NCBI GenBank assembly: GCA_946122785.1
Contig: CAMGYJ010000010.1
Location: 12,127,467 to 12,191,466, forward strand
Direction of reading: 5' to 3'
DNA from: Linum tenue
Taxonomy: Eukaryota; Streptophyta; Magnoliopsida; Malpighiales; Linaceae
DNA length: 64,000 bases
The notes beneath the pieces are model-generated. The model saw nothing but the letters and a program-made list of their open reading frames with translations. It had not been told where the DNA came from and did no database searches. Shown here one piece after another: positions 55,939 through 64,000 of the stretch (position 1 is the stretch's first letter; every line of letters begins with the position of its first letter). The translations under genes and the position numbers were made by a program.

Positions 55939-57502
55939 GGACTAATACCACTACAACACCGAACAATGACCAAAATGTCACTTGTGTCCTATTCTTTTCA
56001 ATATTCCATTTCTATCCTGAACAATTTTTCCGTTAGTATTGACTGGCTTTGACCGTTAGTATTTAACAAAAAGTTTAGTAAACGCTGATGTGGCATCTGA
56101 CATGAAATTTCAAATTCATTTTTTATTTTTTTAACCAAAATTAATAAAATAAAAAAGTAAAATTACAAAAATAAAATAAAAACAAAACAAAACTTATACA
56201 TTTCATATCTCTTCTCGTCCCTCTCTCCTCTCCTCCCTTCAACGATTCCCCTTATTCAACGAACAGCTTCGTCGCCCAGAACTTCTTCGAGGATGGAATC
56301 GATGTTGTTCTCCTTCCTCCACCGCAGGGTCTTCCTCGACTATGACAAAGCCTTGTGGCCCTGTCCCGAGTGTTGGAAATCGATCGAGAAGAACGAAGTC
56401 GGAGTCGAGCTAGGGTCTGGGAGAAGAATCGAGATAAGGATTGAGGGATAAAGTTAGGGATTCGAGATTTTAGATTTGGGTATGCAAATCCAAATCCGAG
56501 AAGAAAGTTAGAGAGACCTAACTGGCAGCGGCGAAGAAACCTGGGTCGGTGGATTTGTGGGAGAACTCAATTGAAGGGATTGAGGAGACCAGATTCTCGA
56601 TCTTGGTAGATCTTCTCTACTCTGAACCTCCAGTTCTGAATGCACTAATCCTAAACCAAATCCTCCACCACAACACTCCTCCCACTCCGCCCCCACTCCG
56701 ATTCGACACAGCAACCTCGATTCGACACTCCAAATCTTCTTATCGTTCTGCACCAGATGAAGTTCAGCACCCTCCCATGGCGAAAACCCGGCTCTATCCC
56801 CCCTGACCACCTCCTCCCTTCCATGCCTACCTTCAATTGGAGCGATTTACAAGGGCAAAATTCCAATGCCACCAACCTCCTCAATCCATCTAATCGATTC
56901 AACAGAAAAAGCAACCCCCAAATGTCGCTTTCTTCCCCTTGGCGTCGCCGCCACTGTCGTGACTAAGAGAAGGAACGAGAAGCTTAATGGATTAGCTCTC
57001 GAAGAAGCCCGGCTTCTTTCACTGCAGGGATGGCTTTGGGGTTGGGTTCAGAGCAGATTCTTCTCCCTATAAGCCAACAACGACGAAGCGTGTAAAGGCA
57101 GTGGGGTCACATATTGTTGGTGGAAGCTTCAGGTCGGGCTTCCAGTCAATGGTTTTCTGGCCGGGCAGCCAGCAATGGAGGCTCTAGCAGGTGAAGAAGA
57201 CGAATTGGAGGAGAGGATACGACGAGAGGATTTACGAGGGGTTTTTTCAATTTTTTATTTTCAAAGTTTTATTTAATTTAAATTAAAAATGTGAGGTGTC
57301 AATGACTTGGCATTGTCACGTCAGCAAAAGTCAAAGTTAAGTTGACCGCCGTTTGGTCAACTGTTATCTTTAACGGTCAACGAAATTGGCAGGATACAAA
57401 TGGCACAAAATATAATAGTTCATGACATGAATGAAATATTTGATACAATAGGACATAAGTGGCATTTTTTCGATAGTTTGGGTGTTGTAGTGGTATTAGC
57501 CC
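55939..57502. mobile_element. Non-autonomous MULE, 1564 bp, TSD TATAAATTA
   Basis: Ends GGACTAATACCACTACAACA and the complement of GGGCTAATACCACTACAACA are inverted copies extending about 200 bp (CACTTGTGTCCTATT / CACTTATGTCCTATT, GTTGACC words). Perfect 9-bp repeats TATAAATTA lie at 55930-55938 and 57503-57511. It begins directly beside the previous MULE. The GC-rich middle (56200-57240) has gene-like composition without a recognised protein and may be captured DNA. Confidence 0.9.
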
Positions 57503-57511
57503 TATAAATTA

Positions 57512-58258
57512 TGAACTTCCATTTAAAGCCCTAAGTTTTCAAATAAATCGCCCTAAATTATACTGGATGGACAATTTTTCCCCTAATTAAAAAAAAACTT
57601 TCAACCTACCCAAAGATCGGCGTCGCCAACCAATCCCTTCGTCTGGCCAGCCAAGTCGACCACTGCCACTAGACTTTGCCCTCTGCTCTTTCCTAGGCAA
57701 AACCCTTTTCCCGTTAACGGCAATGGGGCGGGTTGAAAACGCGTCGTCCGTGGGCTAGCTAGGTACGTGGTTTTGAACTATGGCAAGCACACCGGTGACG
57801 AGTTTTTAACCCGCGTTGTTGCCGAATCGAGCGGATGGGGATGGCGTCTTGAGTCGGGGGGAGCATTGATGTCACGCATCTAGACTCGGGGGAAGAGGGT
57901 AAGTAAGGAGCACGTCCGACGACCCAGATTCCGGCAACTGCTCTTTCATCCTTCTTCCTCCTTAGGGTCAAGTAGTCGACCTCTCCAAATCTACCGACCA
58001 GCTTCTCTGGATCTGCCGCCAACGAATCCTTCCGCCCTTCTAAATCCGTCTATCACAGTTCTTCCTTGTTGATGATGGTCGGAAGATAAATTGGAGAAAG
58101 GAGGAGCATATTGGATTGATGGGATGGGTAAGGGTAAGATTGTAATTTTGGTAGGGTTTAGGGTGTTAAATTTGAATACTTATGGAGATAAATAGTAACG
58201 CCCTAAAAATTACATGGATCAAATTGTAACCTATCAATGATAATGAAGGTAACTCAAG
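57512..58258. mobile_element. Possible further MULE-like segment
   Basis: A GC-rich core (57600-58080) between AT-rich arms containing GCCCTAA words mirrors the layout of the two preceding MULEs, but the arms (CTTCCATTTAAAGCCCTAAG left; CCATGTAATTTTTAGGGCG as complement on the right) align only weakly and no TSD is evident. Confidence 0.3.
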
Positions 58259-58869
58259 AAGATAAATAGTAGAAAGGCAAACGACCCGTTAATTCTTTTC
58301 CTTCAATTCCCCCTTCATTCTTCCACTTTTCCCTCTAGTTAAATATTATACTATATCTTAAGGATTAACGGATGTTTTAGGGTCATATAATATGAACTGT
58401 ATTAAGAATGATTTTATCTTTGTTAACTTCATGATATAGTAGGCCCGTTAGTGTTAGAATTGAAAATTATATGTTAAGTTTTAGGTATAATAATGTTAGA
58501 TGTATGAAACGTGTATTACTCATGGTTATCCGAAACTCACGGGTACGAGAATGGGTTTGCAATACTTCTCCCACATTGGTATGGGACGGGTACAGTTTGG
58601 AAATCTAAAAAGGAGAATGAGTATGGTTTAGGCAAATCCGGCCCAATTGCCATCCCAATGTCGATCGTCTGACTGCGAACTTTGGACTTCTGAAAGCCGG
58701 TTGGCTAGGTGCCTAGGTCAAGTGGATAACTGCTTGAACCACTAACCGGCCAGTCAGTTCACTTCCATGTTTTATTAGGTGTTCCGAAGCGGACTGGTGG
58801 CTGGGTTACGATTCTACCGGTCCGACCGACTAGTTCACCTCGATTTTAATAACATTGAAGTAAATTTCA

Positions 58870-59193
58870 GATATGTGGAATGAAATAAATAATTCAAATT
58901 GATTCATTATAAATGACTCTTGAAATGAGACAATTTACCAAATTATATCATTCATCGATCCAAACCATTATTTTTCTTCCTCAAACTCATAGCACTTCTC
59001 GTGTGTTTCTAACCTTATCAAAACTCACCCCATTTGGGGTCCAAAAACAACCAACTCATCACCACTTCGTTCTTCTCTCGGTCTCTGTCTGTTTCTCCGG
59101 CTTTTAGCAACATCTCCCTCGTTCAACAACCCACAACCCAGAAATCGAAAGACATACAGAAGAAAACGAATAGTAAGAAAAGGACGGGGAAAA
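58870..59193 (+). promoter_or_regulatory. Upstream region and 5' leader of the oxidoreductase gene
   Basis: The region between the last repeat end (58857) and ATG 59194 is free of recognised transposons. The last 100 bp are A-rich with CAACAACC words, as in plant 5' leaders. A TATA box cannot be picked out uniquely. Confidence 0.4.
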
Positions 59194-60404
59194 ATGGCAG
59201 CAGAAAATTGTCCAGTGCGATTCGGGATCATCGGATGCTCCAGGCTAGCGAAGAAAGTAACCAGAGCCATACTCTTATCCCCTGCCACCACCCTTCACGC
59301 CATTTCCAGTGCCTCCCCTGAAGAAGCCAAGCAGTTCGCCGTCGCAAACGAGCTGCCGGAGACGGTCAGGATTTGCAGCAGCCATGAAGAAGTCGTCGAC
59401 GATCCCGACGTGGACGCAGTCTTCGTGCCGGTGCCGGTGGGGCAGCACTCGCGGTGGGGAGTGGCGGTCGCGGAGAAGAAGAAGCATTTGCTGATGGAGA
59501 AGCCCGGCGCCGTTGATTTGGGGGAATTGGATAAGGTTTTGGAAGCTTGCGAAAGGAACGGAGTTCAGTTCATGGACGCCACCATGTGGCTCCACCACCC
59601 ACGGACGGCAAAGATGAAGGAGCTCATCTCCGATCCCAAACTCGTCGGAAACATTGGACTGGTAAGATATGCTTCACTTATTTCGTTCCCCATGTTTGAA
59701 AACATATTCACAACATCGAGAGTACCGCATGGAGTTGAACATTGGTGTGGTTATTGATTCCGCCATTTTCTTCTCTGGCTCTGCAGATTCAGACAACGTC
59801 AACAGCTTTCATCCCGCGTCAATTCTTCGAGACCGCAGTCCCCGCCGGGAAGCCAGCAATGGAAACCATGGGGGCGCTTGGGGAACTGGGCTGGTACGGA
59901 ATAGGAGCGGTATTGTGGGCGAAAGACTTCCACCTCCCCAGTTCTGTCACCGCTTTACCCGACATCACCAAAAGCTCTACCGGAGTCATTCTCTCCTGTT
60001 CTGCACAGCTGCACTACGAACAAGACAACACGGTCGGGATCGTCCACTGCTCTTTCCTCTCTCATCTCACCATGGAATTGGAGATTGTTGGCGTCAATGG
60101 GTCTCTGTATTTAGGGGACTTCATACTCCCGTACAAGGAGCAATCCGCTGAGTTCAACTTCACTTGGATGGCTAAGTTCGTGGAACGGGATCTGGGTTGG
60201 AACGTGAAGCCCGAGAAGGTTGAAGTCGTGAATGAAGTTTCACAGGAGGTTTTGATGGTTGAGGAATTTGCCAGGCTTGTTCAGGGGATTAAGGCGGGGT
60301 CGCCGCCTGATGTTAAGTGGGCTGAGATTTGCAGGAAGACTCAGCTTGTTCTGGATTCTGTGATGAAATCCATTGAAATTGGCTGCACATGTGTAACTCT
60401 GTGA
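59194..60404 (+). CDS. Gfo/Idh/MocA-type NAD(P)-dependent oxidoreductase, two exons
   Basis: Exon 1 is 59194-59661 (156 codons), exon 2 59787-60404; the GT-AG intron keeps the frame, giving 361 residues. The N-terminal Rossmann fold begins VRFGIIGCSRLA (glycine motif, residues 8-19). MEKPGAV (about 101-107) carries the conserved EKP lysine near the cofactor. MDATMWLHHPRT (128-139) is the start of the substrate domain, which continues in exon 2 with GELGWYGIGAVLWA and HCSFLSHLTMELEIVG. It matches the plant family of uncharacterised oxidoreductases typified by Arabidopsis At4g09670. The sugar-type substrate is not known. It is convergent with ARL2, 165 bp away. Confidence 0.93.
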
Positions 60405-60569
60405 AATGTAAGAGGGCGCTGTATTCTGGAATGTGAATGAAACACAGTTTTACCTCATTTTAGCACTAAGCAGCACAAGTTTGGAGCTGACCCTCGATTC
60501 CAAGATACAAACTCATTACAAATACGAAAGGAAACCAACAACAAATGGTCCTAGGTAGCAGCTTACGAT

Positions 60570-61573
60570 TTAGTCAACCACGTAGATTCTAGAGGCGATG
60601 TCTTGAACTAGCCAGTCGAACCCCTCGAGCAGCCCGTCACCCGTATAAGCGCTACAACCGACGATCTTCCAATGTCTGGTTCTATCCATGTTATCCAAGT
60701 TCAATACCTACAAAAGCATCACACCAGAGTTAGTAAACCCAGAAAGTAAAAAGAACACAGAAATTCTCCTATGTCAAAATGCATTGTGATCATTATAGCT
60801 CCACTATCAAAATAAGCTTTCGTAGTACTTTGGCAATCTCGTCCGGTGTAAGAGCCCCATTGATGTCTTGCTTATTAGCAAGTATCAGCAAAGACACTCC
60901 AGATAGCCTCTGCCAAAATCAGAAACAGCAACCAGCTTATGACTACCAAAGGCTAGAAACTGAAATTAGGCAGCAGCAAAAATGGGCCGAGAGAAACAAG
61001 ATTGACACCTCTTCCTTCAAGAGGTTATCGAGTTCCATTTTGCAATCACCTAGCCTTCTAAGATCTGAACTATCCACAACCCAAACCAGGCCATCGGTTT
61101 GCTCAAAGTAGTTCCTCCAGTACGATCTTATCGTCTTTTGCCCACCAACGTCCCATATATTCAACAGATACCTTGCAGACATATAACAATGGCAGTTCCC
61201 CTTAGACCGCAATCAGGAAACAGGGTGCGAATTGAAATTAGGGTTTAGGGGGGATTATTTCTTACTTGTGGTAAGTGATGGTCTTGATGTTGAAGCCCAG
61301 TGTTGGACTGATGACGCTGGTGTCTTCTCCATTAATTTTCAAAACAATCGTCGTCTTCCCCGAGTTGTCCAGGCCGCTGCACGCACCGCGAAAGAAAAAA
61401 TGGATGGAGACGACGGGAGAATCCCGATTGGATTTCGAGCTGCCATGGATGGGGGGCTAAATTAGAAATGGAGAAGTGGAAAAGGAGGTGAACGAGCGAG
61501 CTACGGACACCATGAGAATACGCATTTCCTTCTCCTTCCTCTTGATCTTTCTTATCATGCTGAGAAGCCCCAT
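60570..61573 (-). CDS. ARL2: ARL2 (TITAN5-type) small GTPase, five exons
   Basis: Exons on the minus strand: 61573-61509, 61376-61266, 61171-61009, 60909-60829 and 60707-60570 (TAA 60572-60570). All introns are GT-AG and the joined frame encodes 185 residues, the length I recall for plant ARL2/TITAN5. Motifs: [20 protein letters not shown] at the start, P-loop GLDNSGKT (23-30), WDVGGQ (65-70), NKQD (125-128) and CSAYTG (about 158-163), ending RIYVVD. ARL2 binds GTP and works with tubulin-folding cofactors; in Arabidopsis loss of TITAN5 arrests embryo development. A hAT element lies between the leader and the original upstream DNA. Confidence 0.95.
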
Positions 61574-61616
61574 GATCTCGAATAGTATTGACCTACGTTT
61601 AAGCTTCAGTCGAGTT

Positions 61617-63125
61617 CAGTGGCGGACCCAGGATTGTCGGAGAGGTGTGTCGCTGATAAAATACAATAATAATTAAAATAAATTAAATTAAAAATTAAGT
61701 AAAAATTAAAAGAAATTCATTCATAAAGTTCACAATGTCATGTTTACAACGAACCGCGACGACTTTTCATCTGCTGAAATGTCTCTAAAATACATTCATC
61801 ACTTATGCTGCAAAGTAAATCTTTTTCAATATACACAACTAAACAATCATTCATAAATTGGTCACTCAACCGATTTCGAAGATCGTTCTTGATTATCTTC
61901 ATAGCTGAAAATGCTCTTTCGCAGCTTGCAGTTGCCACAGGTAAGGTCAACACCAACTTTAACAGCAAGTAAACTAAAGGATAAAGAACCTTTTGGTTGA
62001 CAAGGACCCTTTATCAGATATGCTCTTCTAATCTCATCTTGCATATTAATAGGGAAAGTTGAAAACTTTCTCCTCAACCCCGGATCGGCTTCCAATTTGT
62101 TCACATCATTCTCATGTTCTTGAGGAAATGAAGAAAACTTACTTGAGATGCCACTTGTTTGATTAATCGATGGCGAGGAAGATTGAGAATCATCATGCTT
62201 CCTTTTACTTGATTCTCCTCCTAAATTGTTAATTTGTGGAGTAGTTTTGGCTTTCTTTGGGACCTTTGGGTAAAATCTCTCCATGTCTTGATACAGAGTA
62301 CAACATAAATTAGCTTATAAACAAATTCATTCAATTCATCCATGAATTACAAATTGACAAATAAAATTTAGGTTAAATGGGAAAAAAAGAAGAACCCCTA
62401 AACTTTGCAATTTAGGGTTCATAACAGTAAAATTACTTACATTTGGCTAGCTACAAGAAGTGCCCACTTCACCGGCTACGAGGAGTTGCCGCCGCCGCGC
62501 TGCCCGCCGGTGAATGGATGTCCGCCGAGGCCTCCCTGGGTTGCCGTGCCGACTTGCCGCAACTGCCTTCGCCTGGGTTTTGGTTCGCTTGGGGTCTGGG
62601 GATTTTATTTTTTGCGACTTGCGTGCGAGAGAAGAGGGAACAGAGGGAATAATGGGATGGGTCGCTGGGGCTTGGGATATGGACAGGGAAATGGCAATTG
62701 GGCCATTAATTTGGGGATTGGGCCATTAATTGGATTGAGAGGGAAGGACTACTAATGGGAGGAGGTGGCCGACTGGGCTATTGCCAATTTGACCTTTGAT
62801 TTTTTTTTCTCTATTTAATTATAGGCCCAGCCCAGCCAGCCCAACACTATATTGTATGGGTTGAGAGTGTTTTTTTTTATATGAAGGATATGATTATGTT
62901 TTAGGAGTTATTTTTAAAAAATTAAAAAGGATTATGATTAAGATTGATTCATTTGGATAATAATTTCTTCGAGTATAGTGAAGGTGTGTCGGCTATAATT
63001 ATTGAAGGTGTGTCGGCTATCCCAAAGTAAAAAAATTTGTACCAAAAATATGTAGGTCCTTCTTAAAATTCTCGAGCGAGGGTGTGTCGGACGACACACC
63101 CTGCCCCTTCTTAGGTCCGCCACTG
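61617..63125 (-). mobile_element. hAT deletion derivative, 1509 bp, TSD GTCGAGTT
   Basis: Ends CAGTGGCGGACC (left) and the complement of CAGTGGCGGACCTAAG (right) are inverted, with perfect 8-bp repeats GTCGAGTT at 61609-61616 and 63126-63133. A GTGTGTCGG(C/A) word recurs near the right end. It keeps the N- and C-terminal parts of a hAT transposase on the minus strand but has lost the middle. It starts 43 bp upstream of the ARL2 ATG. Confidence 0.95.
61744..62284 (-). pseudogene. hAT transposase, N- and C-termini joined, core lost
   Basis: From ATG 62284 the frame reads MERFYPKVPKKAKTTPQINN, then ..LRRKFSTFPINMQDEIRRAY LIKGPCQPK, the N-terminal part of a plant zinc-finger-MYM/TTF-type hAT transposase. 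At about 61980 the sequence jumps to YPLVYLLLKLVLTLPVATAS and CERAFSAMKIIKNDLRNRLS, the C-terminal dimerisation domain, in another frame, ending at a stop at 61744. The TTF zinc finger and the catalytic DDE region are absent. Confidence 0.85.
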
Positions 63126-63312
63126 GTCGAGTTCCAGATCTTCCAAGCTTGAGTACACTACAGTGAGTAGGACTAGGGCCAGGCCAGCGACGGTGAACGA
63201 CGAGATTAAGCTTTATTCCCACTCGCAGTCTCCAGTCCACGGCGGGCAGGACGGAATTGGACTTTTGGGGTTTGTTTTCCTGTGCCGTGACTAGTAGTCG
63301 CAGTATAGTTAT

Positions 63313-63736
63313 TCTGCTAACTTGAAAATTCGTTAGTATATACTAACTAATATCCAAAATATATGAACTAATATCCAAGGCTGCTGAGTATCTAGATAAC
63401 ACATACTAGTATTCAAAACATCACAAACTAGTATTCAGATAGCATATTCCAACTAATATCCACAATCAACCAACTAGTATTCAATATGGATACTCTTATG
63501 TGTTATCTGGATACTCTTAAGTGTTATCGGGATACTAATTATGTGTTATATGGATACTATTCTGTGTTGTCCAGATATTAGTTTGTGAATTTGGGATAAT
63601 AGTTGATTCATGGTGGATATCAGTTAGCAAACTTTGAATACTAGTCTGTGCTCTCTAGATACTTTAGTACTTGAATACTAGTTCATGTATTTTGGATATC
63701 AGTTAGTATCTGCTAACGAATTTTCAAGTTAGCAGA
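63313..63736. mobile_element. Foldback MITE-like inverted repeat
   Basis: Left TCTGCTAACTTGAAAATTCG and right complement of the same sequence extend as an inverted repeat of about 60 bp (through ATATCCAAAATA-ATGAACTA). Between are many short ACTAGTATTC / GGATACT words in both orientations. No clear TSD; a further GTTAGCAGATACTAACT copy just outside the right end hints at a compound end. Confidence 0.6.
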
Positions 63737-63806
63737 TTAACTTTGTTAGCAGATACTAACTCGTATCTAAAATGGCTGAACTAATATCCACCTTATAGAC
63801 AAAATT

Positions 63807-64000
63807 ATGGCTACTGAAAATATTTCGATAAAACTAGAAAAATTAGGAAAAAAGATAGATGAATATCAAGGAAATCTAATAAATATATTAGAAGACAATA
63901 ATAAACAATTAAAATCAATATTAGAATATCAAGGTAATGAAAAACAAAAAGATATATATTCAGATTTAGAACACGCTAAGGATACGATTACCAATATAAT
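63807..64000 (+). CDS. Partial A-rich coiled-coil ORF, open at window end
   Basis: ATG 63807 opens a frame of at least 64 codons that runs off the window. It is very rich in lysine, glutamate, asparagine and isoleucine, with heptad-like ISIKLEKLGKKIDEYQ and NNKQLKSILEYQ segments, and its codons are almost all A/T-ending. The composition differs sharply from the host genes here. A-rich coiled-coil ORFs of this style occur in plant pararetroviruses, including copies integrated in genomes, but nothing in this piece proves that. It could also be an unusual transposon ORF. Confidence 0.35.
   Translation, partial: MATENISIKLEKLGKKIDEYQGNLINILEDNNKQLKSILEYQGNEKQKDIYSDLEHAKDTITNI

Noticed and set aside
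62405..62755. Plus-strand 116-codon ORF inside the hAT element
   Set aside because: It crosses GC-rich non-coding DNA between the transposase and the right end, overlaps two other frames and matches nothing known.

Overview
The window is nuclear DNA of a flowering plant, almost certainly a eudicot. It is AT-rich, has split genes with GT-AG introns, plant-specific gene families (an ALOG/LSH regulator, a farnesol/phytol-kinase-like fragment) and a dense, nested load of plant transposons. I do not recognise the species.

Host genes are few. An intact single-exon ALOG (LSH-type) gene lies at 2270-3040 (-). A truncated farnesol/phytol-kinase-like gene lies at 15.80-16.40 kb (+). An intact eight-exon Maf-type nucleotide pyrophosphatase lies at 32905-34682 (+). 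At the right edge is a convergent pair: a two-exon Gfo/Idh/MocA oxidoreductase (59194-60404, +) and a five-exon ARL2/TITAN5-type small GTPase (60570-61573, -). The exon structures of the last three were rebuilt by hand; each gives a protein close to the length I recall for its family.

The rest is mostly mobile DNA, and many elements could be bounded by target-site duplications (TSDs). From left to right: a MITE (3734-3995) inside a decayed Ty3/gypsy remnant; a mosaic with a mitochondrial 18S rRNA piece and LINE scraps (5.6-8.0 kb); a solo LTR (9490-10838, TSD GTAGC); a decayed MuDR-type MULE (about 12.15-15.68 kb); a hAT-type element carrying a GRAS-like gene fragment (16790-17703, TSD ACTGTTAG); a MULE (18812-32427, TSD CTAATGGAT) split by a 10,886-bp Ty3/gypsy Tat-lineage retrotransposon (20167-31052, TSD ATTAC); a PIF/Harbinger element (35716-39312, TSD TTA); a CACTA element (39812-46237, TSD TCA); a LINE (about 48.1-54.2 kb) holding two hAT-type MITEs; two long-TIR MULEs almost end to end (54281-55929 and 55939-57502); and a hAT deletion derivative (61617-63125, TSD GTCGAGTT) just upstream of the ARL2 start codon.

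The retrotransposon is the most striking element. Its two 592-bp LTRs differ at one base, so it is recent, yet gag has an in-frame amber codon and gag and pol are out of frame. Between pol and the 3' LTR it carries a multi-exon gene on the opposite strand, with a gypsy-associated antisense domain, a basic region and a long coiled coil. The whole element is saturated with the word GGCGCC/GGCGCT. No bacterial-type system, CRISPR array or intact tRNA gene was seen. The window ends inside an A-rich coiled-coil reading frame whose composition is unlike its surroundings.
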